Source: Sporolactobacillus sp. CQH2019 (lineage in GTDB: Bacteria > Bacillota > Bacilli > Bacillales > Sporolactobacillaceae). Taken from it: DNA of 64,000 nucleotides. The notes beneath the pieces are model-generated. The model did not search any database. It was not told the DNA's origin and saw only the letters and a list, made by a program, of their open reading frames with translations. Each line of letters opens with the position of its first letter. The first letter of the stretch is position 1. This document shows positions 8,875 through 16,226 of this stretch, in pieces. The position numbers and the translations under genes were made by a program. The DNA lies in NCBI RefSeq assembly GCF_028765345.1, contig NZ_JARAJZ010000002.1, positions 5,942 to 69,941 on the forward strand, in the 5' to 3' direction.

Positions 8875-9786
8875 ATGGAACTTTACCAAATAAAATATGT
8901 ACTTGCCGTTGCCAAACATCAGAATTTTACAAATGCAGCAGCTGAACTTTGTATAACGCCTTCAACTCTTTCCCAACAGATTAAAAAATTCGAAGATGAG
9001 CTAGGCGTTGAATTATTTTCCCGCTCAACCCGCCACGTTCAATTAACCCCGGGCGGTCTGGAATTCGTAGAGCGTACAAAAAGAATCGTCGGTGATTTAG
9101 ATGACAGCGAAAAAGCAATGAAAAAGTTCGCCTTGGGTCTAAAGGGCCAACTATCGGTCGGAAGTACGCCGGCGATGAAAGTGTTCGGTATCATCCACTT
9201 AATCAGCGCTTTTGGTAAACAGTATCCGAACATTTCCATACAGCTGCATGAGGCAGAGTGTTTTGATCTATACCCGCCTCTTGATGCCGGAAAAATTGAT
9301 CTCGCCTTTCTGACCGCCTTTAAATCCGACTGTTCAAAACAAAAGCTGGATGCCTTTCCAATCGCGGAGGACGAGCTGGTCCTTGTCACAAGTCTGGATC
9401 ATCCGTTTGCCAAAAGAAAAACCATAGATCTAAAAGAGGCGGCTGATGAATCATTTATCATTCTTTCGCCGACTTCCGGTCTGTACCAGGATACGCTTGA
9501 AGCCTGCCATTCAGTAGGCTTTAAGCCTCATTTCACTTTTACTACAAAATATGTCGATACATGCATGGGGCTTGTTTCCGAGAACGCCGCCATCGCCTGT
9601 GTTTCATCAAAAACGGTCCTGAATACTTTATGGAAAAATGTCGCCATTGTTCATCTAAAGCAGCATTTTGTTCGGACGTTGTTTTTAGTCATCCCTCATA
9701 ATAATAAATCACCTGTCGTCCGCAATTTCAAAAAATTTCTTTTTGACCATCTGGACCCCAGCCAATTACCAAAGAAAGTTGAATGA
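8875..9786 (+). CDS. LysR-family regulator 1
   Basis: The product of about 303 residues has an N-terminal LysR winged helix (MELYQIKYVLAVAKHQNFTN, then SQQIKKFEDELGVELFSRS) and a C-terminal effector-binding domain with a two-lobed pattern from about residue 90. ATG 8875 is chosen because AGAGGAGAAAGGGG precedes it and because the two paralogues (36711, 43265) start at the same residue. It stands between the two divergent operons and is the obvious candidate to control both, probably sensing a pathway acid or CoA ester. All three LysR proteins in this window are close relatives, sharing motifs such as EAECFDLYP and KLKSYPLAEDELVLVTS. Confidence 0.9.
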   Translation: MELYQIKYVLAVAKHQNFTNAAAELCITPSTLSQQIKKFEDELGVELFSRSTRHVQLTPGGLEFVERTKRIVGDLDDSEKAMKKFALGLKGQLSVGSTPAMKVFGIIHLISAFGKQYPNISIQLHEAECFDLYPPLDAGKIDLAFLTAFKSDCSKQKLDAFPIAEDELVLVTSLDHPFAKRKTIDLKEAADESFIILSPTSGLYQDTLEACHSVGFKPHFTFTTKYVDTCMGLVSENAAIACVSSKTVLNTLWKNVAIVHLKQHFVRTLFLVIPHNNKSPVVRNFKKFLFDHLDPSQLPKKVE

Positions 9787-10377
9787 TTCATGAAAGGGTC
9801 CCTCCCCTTCTTTTTTAGGTAATAGTAAAATAGTTTTCAAAACTTTCCCTGATTCAGTGCAAAATAGATGCGCCGATTTCACGTACCTGAACGCGTCCCA
9901 ACTGTGCCTCTCGGCATGCTTAATACCGGATCAGAAAGCGGCTGTGACCGTCAGCATTTAATGACTAACCGACAGTCAGCTTTCTAAACCGGCTGAAGAA
10001 ATTTTCCAAAGCAGCAGAAGATCTCCTTTTGGTTGAATTAAATTCTTCACCACAAACAGATGCCTCCATTTCATCAACAGATGAACGAAAAAATCGGAAT
10101 AAATGCCGATTTCTCCAGTGATCGTAAAACCGGATCACAAATGATGAGCGTGAAACAAATTCAATTCCACGGATGTCTTATTGTTTATCTCCAGTAATCG
10201 ATCCGCTTTTCATTAGACACGGCCTGTATAATCCAAAAAGGATGTACAGTATCAAATTGTTTAAGATTATTTGGAGCGGTACCATTGTAGGCGAAAAGGA
10301 AGCGTGTTCTTTTTAATCTGGCGAGCTGAAGTTTTCACGCTTTGAAAAGAAGGATTGATTTTGGGGAGGCAAATAGA
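9787..10377. other. intergenic region upstream of the Etf operon
   Basis: This 590-base stretch has no supported gene. A TATAAT preceded by TG lies at 10227-10232, but no good -35 hexamer stands at the right distance, so a regulated promoter is possible and not shown. The strong GGGGAGG at about 10362-10370 is the ribosome binding site of the following gene. Confidence 0.5.
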
Positions 10378-11520
10378 ATGGAGCTAACATTAACCGAAGA
10401 GCAGCAGGAGCTAAGAGATCTGGTCAGAGAATTTGCCCAGAAAAAGGTTAAACCTCATGTTAAAAGTTTGGATGAAAAAGGAGAATTCCCGGGTGCGCTT
10501 TTAAAAGAGGCTTTCGATATGGGCCTGCATGTGCTGGAGATTCCTAAAAGTTATGGAGGGATGGGGCTGGATTTTAAGACGACGGCTATTATTTTTGAGG
10601 AACTGGCCAAAGTAGATGCCGGTTTTGCAATTTCACTCGTCTCTACTTTCGTCGCTTTAAGAGGCGTTATTTTGGCAGGAAATGATCACCAAAAGAAATT
10701 ATTCTCCGATATCATCGTCCCCGGTGCATTTGCTGCTTTTTCAATAACCGAACCCAATGCCGGTTCAGATGCGGGAGCGATCAGGGCGACGGCTGTTAAA
10801 GACGGGGATGAATACATCCTGAACGGACGCAAGTGTTTTGTGACAAACGGCGGCGTAGCGGATGTGTACGTTGTTTTCTTTTCGACAGATCGTGAAAAGG
10901 GCACTCACGGCATTTCCGGCTTCATTGTGGAAAGGAACCGTCCGGGTATTACCGTTGGCAAAGAAGAAAATAAAATGGGACTTCGGCTTTCAAATACCAC
11001 TGATGTCGTATTCGACAACGTACGTGTTCCGGCCGATCATTTAATCGGTAAGGAAGACGAAGGATTCAAAATCGCAATGAAAGCGCTTAATGTATCAAGA
11101 GCATTTGTCGGGACGTTAGCAGTCGGCATTTGCCAGGCAGCTATTGACCAAAGTATAAAATTTGCCCAAGAGCGTGAACAATTCGGCCAGCCGATCGCCC
11201 ATTTTCAGGCTATTCAAATGATGCTTGCCGATATGGAAATTCAAACTGAAGCAGCCAGACAGCTTGTTCAACATTCAATGGATCTTATCGATCAAAATGA
11301 AGGACAGCAGGCTATCATTGAGGCCGGTGCCATTACAAAAACATTTTGCGGGGATACGGTTGTCAAAGTCACAACGGATGCCGTTCAGATATTCGGAGGC
11401 TATGGCGTCAGCAAAGAATATCCTGTAGAAAAATTGATGAGAGATTCAAAGGTTTTTCAGATTTTCGAAGGAACTAACCAGATTCAGCGAATAGTGATTG
11501 CCCGCCAAATGTTGCGTTGA
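10378..11520 (+). CDS. acyl-CoA dehydrogenase (short-chain type), Etf-linked
   Basis: The 380-residue protein is a canonical short-chain acyl-CoA dehydrogenase. It has FSITEPNAGSDAGAIRATAV near residue 125, the glutamine-rich segment REQFGQPIAHFQAIQMMLADM near residue 265, and IFGGYGVSKEYPVEKLMRD followed by IFEGTNQIQRIVIARQML, whose Glu is the usual catalytic base. ATG 10378 is preferred to the upstream TTG because GGGGAGG lies nine bases before it and homologues begin MELTLTEEQ. It is the first gene of a unit with etfB and etfA directly behind, the same order as in fld and bcd clusters. A reductase working with Etf on a 2-enoyl-CoA fits best. Confidence 0.92.
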   Translation: MELTLTEEQQELRDLVREFAQKKVKPHVKSLDEKGEFPGALLKEAFDMGLHVLEIPKSYGGMGLDFKTTAIIFEELAKVDAGFAISLVSTFVALRGVILAGNDHQKKLFSDIIVPGAFAAFSITEPNAGSDAGAIRATAVKDGDEYILNGRKCFVTNGGVADVYVVFFSTDREKGTHGISGFIVERNRPGITVGKEENKMGLRLSNTTDVVFDNVRVPADHLIGKEDEGFKIAMKALNVSRAFVGTLAVGICQAAIDQSIKFAQEREQFGQPIAHFQAIQMMLADMEIQTEAARQLVQHSMDLIDQNEGQQAIIEAGAITKTFCGDTVVKVTTDAVQIFGGYGVSKEYPVEKLMRDSKVFQIFEGTNQIQRIVIARQMLR

Positions 11521-11567
11521 TTTTCTTATTTTTTATTTTTTAATTACCGTTTTGAAAGGAAGGAACT

Positions 11568-12350
11568 ATGATCATGAATTATTTAGTTTGCATCAAGCAG
11601 GTCATTGATAGTTCACAATTACAAATTAATGCCGACAGCGGAAATTTTGATGCTTCGAAAGCAGCAAAGATGATCAGTTCATACGATAAGAACGCCCTCG
11701 AGGCTGCCGTTCAGTTAAAAGAATCCTCCGGCGGTAAAGTAACTGCGCTGTCCCTGGGCAGCGACGACGCATTAAAAGCACTGAAAGAGTGCATTTCTGT
11801 CGGTGCAGACGAAGCCGTGCTGATCAGTGAGAATTCAGCAGATTCATTTGATGCATACACGAAAGCGGCTCTTCTTTCGGCGGCTATTAAACAATTGGGT
11901 GACTTTGATATGATCTTCTGCGGTAAACAGGCGACCGATGATGCAGAGGGCCAGGTGGGGCCGCAGATAGCGGAAAAGCTGGCTATTCCTCATGTCTCGT
12001 TTGCTGCAAAGATCGAACAGTCCGATCATAATGCGGTGATTACAAGAGAAGCGGATGACGGATTGCAGGTTATCCATGTATCGCTCCCCGTACTAGTGAC
12101 GGCCAGTGATGTTATCAATGAACCGCGCTTTGCAACGATAAAAAGCAAAATGGCTGCTAACCGGGCAAAAATCAAAATTCTGCATGTTTCAGATTTAGAA
12201 AGCGAAACAAAAATCGACGGTATCCCGTTAAAAATTATTAAAACAGTTGTTCCTCCGAAAAGAGACGCAGGCATAAGAATTAAGAGTCAGTCAGATACGG
12301 AAACTGCACATGAATTATTTCAAAAAATGCTTGATGCAAAGCTTGTATAA
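11568..12350 (+). CDS. etfB: electron transfer flavoprotein beta subunit (FixA)
   Basis: The 260-residue protein begins NYLVCIKQVIDSSQLQINA and contains the nucleotide-binding loop CGKQATDDAEGQVGPQIAE near residue 122, typical of EtfB/FixA. It pairs with the alpha subunit encoded 15 bases downstream. Either ATG 11568 or ATG 11574 could serve. GAAAGGAAGG upstream fits both. Whether it binds the second FAD of a bifurcating Etf or AMP cannot be decided from the residues I can see, but the presence of fixCX across the regulator gene favours a FixAB-type role. Confidence 0.93.
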   Translation: MIMNYLVCIKQVIDSSQLQINADSGNFDASKAAKMISSYDKNALEAAVQLKESSGGKVTALSLGSDDALKALKECISVGADEAVLISENSADSFDAYTKAALLSAAIKQLGDFDMIFCGKQATDDAEGQVGPQIAEKLAIPHVSFAAKIEQSDHNAVITREADDGLQVIHVSLPVLVTASDVINEPRFATIKSKMAANRAKIKILHVSDLESETKIDGIPLKIIKTVVPPKRDAGIRIKSQSDTETAHELFQKMLDAKLV

Positions 12351-12365
12351 CAGGAGGAACAAAAA

Positions 12366-13373
12366 ATGAATAATGAAAATATATGGGTATTTATTGAAAA
12401 GAATAAAAACCAAATAAAGAATATCAGTCTTGAACTCTTAAATAAAGGGAGGGAACTGGCAAGAATCAGATCTGAAAAGATAGTCGCCGTTTTTATTGGC
12501 AATGACTTAAAAAGCAGCGTGCAGACGATTGCTAATTTCGGGGCGGACGGACTGATTCTTGTAGAAGGAGAAGAATATGCAGCATACAGCAACGACGGAT
12601 TTACCAATGCACTCTACCTGTTAATTGAAAAATACAAACCTTCAACCATTCTGTTCGGGGCAACAAACGCGGGAAATGATTTAGCCGCCGGACTGGCTGC
12701 CAGGCTTCATACAAGTGCGGCCATAAATTGTACAGATTTAGCGATTGACAGTCCGTCCGGAACCATTGAATGGCAGCGCGCCATTCACGGGGGAAGCCTT
12801 ATACAGACGGTGTCCAGTCCAGAGACCAGACCGCAGATCGGATCGGTTCGTTCCGGCATCTCGAAAAAAGAAAAAATCGGGGACAACCAAAGAATATACG
12901 TCATCGAGGAAAAAATTAAAACTCCTTCCGACAAAATCAGGACAAGAATAAAAGAAGTACTTTCAAGCGCACAGGAATCCGGTATAAAACTCGAAGACGC
13001 AAAAGTAGTCGTCTCCGGAGGATTGGGAATGGGATCCCCTGAGAATTTCCAGAGAATCGCTGAACTTGCCGATTTATTAGACGGAGCTGTGGGCGCCACG
13101 CGAGCCGTTATTGATGCAGGCTGGATTCCTTCCCAGCATCAAGTCGGACAATCAGGCAAAACGGTCAATCCCGATCTATACATTGCCTGCGGAATCTCCG
13201 GAGCGATTCAGCATGTTTCGGGAATGAAGACATCGAAAGTCATTATTGCCATTAATAAGGATCCCGAGGCTCCGATTTTCGATATAGCGGACTATGCAGT
13301 TATCGGTGATGTCAATAAAATATTACCCGTTCTTATTGAAGAAATTAAAAAAACTCATATTCCGGTTGAATGA
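12366..13373 (+). CDS. etfA: electron transfer flavoprotein alpha subunit (FixB)
   Basis: The 335-residue protein has the N-terminal Etf nucleotide-fold domain and the C-terminal FAD domain with VVSGGLGMGSPENFQRIAEL, then GATRAVIDAGWIPSQHQVGQ and YIACGISGAIQHVSGM, and ends with an Asp-Ile-Ala-Asp-Tyr segment. It forms the Etf heterodimer with EtfB and carries electrons to the acyl-CoA dehydrogenases and to FixCX. GGAGG lies eight bases before the ATG. A strong terminator follows at 13400. Confidence 0.93.
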   Translation: MNNENIWVFIEKNKNQIKNISLELLNKGRELARIRSEKIVAVFIGNDLKSSVQTIANFGADGLILVEGEEYAAYSNDGFTNALYLLIEKYKPSTILFGATNAGNDLAAGLAARLHTSAAINCTDLAIDSPSGTIEWQRAIHGGSLIQTVSSPETRPQIGSVRSGISKKEKIGDNQRIYVIEEKIKTPSDKIRTRIKEVLSSAQESGIKLEDAKVVVSGGLGMGSPENFQRIAELADLLDGAVGATRAVIDAGWIPSQHQVGQSGKTVNPDLYIACGISGAIQHVSGMKTSKVIIAINKDPEAPIFDIADYAVIGDVNKILPVLIEEIKKTHIPVE

Positions 13374-13399
13374 ACAAGGGCAATCCAATTCTCTTCCCG

Positions 13400-13440
13400 C
13401 CCTCTTTGGAAATCCCTTATCCAAAGAGGGTCAATTTTTT
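13400..13440 (+). terminator. rho-independent terminator after etfA
   Basis: A stem CCCTCTTTGGA / TCCAAAGAGGG with a nine-base loop is followed by TCAATTTTTT. It should end most acd-etfBA transcripts, so the downstream desulfoferrodoxin-MFS-coaD genes are either read-through genes or have their own promoter. Confidence 0.88.
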
Positions 13441-13481
13441 ATTAAGGCAGAACAAACGATATACAGGGGATGAAAAATAAT

Positions 13482-14009
13482 ATGAATGACAGACAGCAAA
13501 GAATAAAAACGGGGCGGCAAAGGATTATCAGTAAACGCCCGCCGATAATCAGTGATGAACCCAGATTTTTCATCTGCACAGTTTGCGGCAATCTGATTAT
13601 TCAGGAAAAAGATAGCAAATCTCAATTTTCCTTTTGTTGCTGCGGCAAGAAAATGAAGGAGCTTATTCCTCAGACATCCGGGGAAAAAAGTGAAGACCAT
13701 CTGCCGATTCTAAAGTTCACGGGCGGTATATCCGCCAGCCACGCAGCAGTCGTAGAAATAGGGAACAAGCCTCATCCAATGACCGAAGACCATCATATTG
13801 AATGGGTCTATTTAAGAACCGCTCAAGGAGGGCAGCTTAAATATCTAAAACTAAACCGGTTCTCTCAAGTCACTTTCGCTCTCGCGGAGGAAGATGCGTA
13901 TGCTTATTGCAGCCGTCCGGTATGCAAGGACTGCGTTTTTCATTGTAAAAAAGGATTTGCCGCCTATGCTTTTTGCAATAAAGACGGATTATGGAAAGTG
14001 CAATATTAG
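13482..14009 (+). CDS. desulfoferrodoxin-like superoxide reductase with altered iron site
   Basis: The roughly 175-residue protein has two desulfoferrodoxin domains (numbering from the upstream ATG 13470). The N-terminal desulforedoxin-type domain has CTVCGN (Cys36, Cys39) and CCCGKKM (Cys56-58). The C-terminal superoxide-reductase domain has an EDHLPI histidine (77), KPHPMTEDHHIEW (His102, His108) and AFCNKDGLWK (Cys169). In known enzymes the motif is Cys-Asn-x-His-Gly, with the His binding the catalytic iron. Here it is Asp172. An unusual insert, CSRPVCKDCVFHC (147-159), adds four cysteines. ATG 13482 is likely because AGGGGATG is better spaced from it. It may detoxify superoxide near the oxygen-sensitive pathway, or serve as an electron carrier if the iron site is no longer a reductase. 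Confidence 0.82.
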   Translation: MNDRQQRIKTGRQRIISKRPPIISDEPRFFICTVCGNLIIQEKDSKSQFSFCCCGKKMKELIPQTSGEKSEDHLPILKFTGGISASHAAVVEIGNKPHPMTEDHHIEWVYLRTAQGGQLKYLKLNRFSQVTFALAEEDAYAYCSRPVCKDCVFHCKKGFAAYAFCNKDGLWKVQY

Positions 14010-14034
14010 ACAGACAGGGGGAGGAATTTAGACG

Positions 14035-15246
14035 ATGAATAAAAAATATTATTTTCCGGCATCCCTATGTTATTTAAACTATTTCATTTACGGCATGGCC
14101 TATATCATGCTGGCCCAAAATATCTCTTTCCTGGCGGGAAAATTTCATACCGATGCGACAGGAATCAGTTTCCTTATCTCAATGTATGGCGTAGGGCGTT
14201 TGTTTACAATTTACGCGGCAGGATTTATAGGGGATAAAATAGGAAGAAAACCGATGATTATTTTGGGAGCTCTCTTAATGGCCGGTTTTCTTTTGGGTAT
14301 TCCTCTTGCCCCCAATTATCCGGCAGCAATGATCGCAGCCATTTTGGGCGGTTTATCTAATGCCTGTCTGGATACGGCGACCTATCCCTGTATGATGGAG
14401 TTTTTCCCCAAATATGCAGGGTCGGCAACTGTTCTCATAAAAGCATTCGTTTCTTTTGGGTCGACCCTTTTGCCATTCATCATCGCGGCCTTCATCAATA
14501 GCCATATCTATTGGGGCTGGGCATTTTTTCTGCCCGCTTTCGCATACATCTTAATCAGTCTGTGTTTAATCAAGCTTCCATTTCCGCCAATGCAGGTTAC
14601 CGAAGGACCGGTTTCATCCAATAAAGAGAGTCGTTTTGTCTCAAAGCCTCATTTTAAGATTGAGGGATTTTCACTTATTTTGATTGGATTTACAGCCCCT
14701 GCCCTGCTTTATATCATGCAAACATGGCTGCCCACATTTGGACAGCAAGCTATTGGCATGAGCCTGGAAAGTTCTCTTAAGCTTATAAGCTGGTACGGTA
14801 TCGGATCGGTGATTTCCGTTCTTGCACTGACAATCGTTCTTAAAAAAGTGAAACCGGTTACAGTAGTGCTTGTTTTTCCAATTGCCTCTTTTTTTGCAAC
14901 ATTGTTTTTTTTACTCGCCAAATCTTTTATCGTTGCAAAATTAATGGCCTTTCTTATTGGTGTGACGATAGCCGGTGTTCTGCAATTAGGCTTGACCGTA
15001 TTCTGCGAATTCTTCCCTGAAAAAAAAGGGACAATCACAGGCATTATGTATACCTCTACAGGGATTGCACAAACCGTCATTCCTTTTTTAACCGGTCTGA
15101 TTTTAAAATTCCACAATGTTCAGGGCATCTTTATCTTTTCCTTAATGATTAACTTGCTGGCGATTGTATTCGGTTATATCGTGAATTTCAGATACAGAAA
15201 GCTGCTGAAACTCCCTTTGAAAAAAGATGGGGAAAAAGCAATATAA
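14035..15246 (+). CDS. MFS transporter, paralogue of the carrier at 0.8-2.0 kb
   Basis: The 403-residue membrane protein has about 12 hydrophobic segments and the MFS loop GDKIGRKPM near residue 65. GGGGGAGG precedes the ATG. It matches the other carrier in length and landmark residues, including the run LISMYGVGRL against VISMVGIARI. Having two related carriers in one pathway block suggests substrate import and product export, or two related acids. Confidence 0.85.
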   Translation: MNKKYYFPASLCYLNYFIYGMAYIMLAQNISFLAGKFHTDATGISFLISMYGVGRLFTIYAAGFIGDKIGRKPMIILGALLMAGFLLGIPLAPNYPAAMIAAILGGLSNACLDTATYPCMMEFFPKYAGSATVLIKAFVSFGSTLLPFIIAAFINSHIYWGWAFFLPAFAYILISLCLIKLPFPPMQVTEGPVSSNKESRFVSKPHFKIEGFSLILIGFTAPALLYIMQTWLPTFGQQAIGMSLESSLKLISWYGIGSVISVLALTIVLKKVKPVTVVLVFPIASFFATLFFLLAKSFIVAKLMAFLIGVTIAGVLQLGLTVFCEFFPEKKGTITGIMYTSTGIAQTVIPFLTGLILKFHNVQGIFIFSLMINLLAIVFGYIVNFRYRKLLKLPLKKDGEKAI

Positions 15247-15293
15247 GCGGTATTAAGGCTATAAAGCCTACCTTGGAGAGGGAATGAAAAAAT

Positions 15294-15809
15294 ATGCCAC
15301 GAATTGCTGTTTATCCGGGGAGTTTTGATCCAGTGACCCTTGGCCATCTTGATATTATTGAACGGGGAAGCCGGATGTTTGATCACCTCGTTGTAGCCGT
15401 CCTGAACAATACAGCGAAACATCCATTATTCTCGGTGCCGGAGCGCAAATTTTTACTGCACGAATCAACAAAACACTTGGCCAATGTCAGCATTGACAGT
15501 TTTGACGGCCTTTTAGCGGATTATCTCAAGGAAAAGAATTATTCCATCATTTTACGGGGCCTGAGAGCTATTTCAGATTTTGAATATGAGTTACAGATTT
15601 CTTCATTAAATAAGCAATTGAATCCATCAGCTGAAACCTGTTTCATTATGTCAAGCAACAAGTATTCTTTTTTAAGTTCAAGCATTGTAAAAGAAGTGGC
15701 AAGCATGGGAGCCGCAGATTGCCCTCTGTCCTCTTTTGTCCCCGCCGTCTCAGCACAGGCACTTAGGAGGAAATTCAACACTTTCGATGGTCTCGCGATG
15801 AGGTTTTGA
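15294..15809 (+). CDS. coaD: phosphopantetheine adenylyltransferase (CoaD family)
   Basis: The 171-residue protein has the nucleotidyltransferase signature YPGSFDPVTLGHLDIIERG at the N-terminus, RGLRAISDFEYELQ near residue 86 and SSIVKEVASMGA near residue 128. This enzyme makes dephospho-CoA from phosphopantetheine and ATP, the penultimate CoA step. The C-terminal tail (FVPAVSAQALRRKFNTFDGL) is longer and unlike the usual short ending. Its position at the end of a CoA-thioester pathway unit, not beside rsmD or ylbJ as the housekeeping gene usually is in Bacillales, suggests a dedicated second copy raising CoA supply. That the genome has another copy is my inference. Confidence 0.87.
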   Translation: MPRIAVYPGSFDPVTLGHLDIIERGSRMFDHLVVAVLNNTAKHPLFSVPERKFLLHESTKHLANVSIDSFDGLLADYLKEKNYSIILRGLRAISDFEYELQISSLNKQLNPSAETCFIMSSNKYSFLSSSIVKEVASMGAADCPLSSFVPAVSAQALRRKFNTFDGLAMRF

Positions 15810-15865
15810 AATGCATTATTTTGTAAAAAGCTTTTGATCGATGATTAAATTTATTATTTAATGCT

Positions 15866-15917
15866 AAAAATGAACGCGCTCTTTATCGATTGGCAACAAA
15901 AGAGGCGTTCATTTTTT
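15866..15917 (+). terminator. rho-independent terminator after coaD
   Basis: The arms AAAAATGAACGC and GCGTTCATTTTTT, with an inner CTCTTT/AAAGAG pair, form a stem followed by T residues. It closes the plus-strand unit and lies just before the PBP 3' end. Confidence 0.8.
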
Positions 15918-16226
15918 GTGCCTCAAGCATTTTTCCTTGTGAGGCATTTGAGATTCAAAATTGCTGATAGCAATCAGACGGCCGAATTCAATCGCCGCAA
16001 TCATGATTGGACATGATTGCTGAACAAGTCTAAATAGCCAGGATATTCCTGATATTTGTACAACTTATCCGCTCCATGTGCAAGAACTTTATCTGAAATT
16101 GGCTGAAACTCTTGGAGATATAATAAAACAGCTCAGAAATCCTGCTCATTAACTCCTTCAGACATATTCAGCAAACCTAATAAAGAAAAACGATACGGCA
16201 GATCGTTTGCTTCTGAAGCAATTTTT
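15918..16226. other. gap between the pathway block and the PBP gene
   Basis: These 309 bases hold no clear gene. A 43-codon plus-strand open stretch (about 16019-16150) ending LAETLGDIIKQLRNPAH looks protein-like but has no start signal, and may be a remnant left at the junction of the inserted block. Confidence 0.35.

Noticed and set aside
10227-10232. TATAAT as the Etf operon promoter
   Set aside because: No -35 hexamer at 16-18 bases. Left as a remark.
766-13373. Carnitine reduction operon (cai/fix)
   Set aside because: Gene families match, but there is no CaiT-type BCCT carrier, no crotonase CaiD and no CaiE. The carriers are MFS proteins and the window supplies a radical dehydratase instead. 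Carnitine as substrate is not supported.
16019-16150. 43-codon open stretch near the PBP end
   Set aside because: No start signal. Kept only as a possible junction remnant.
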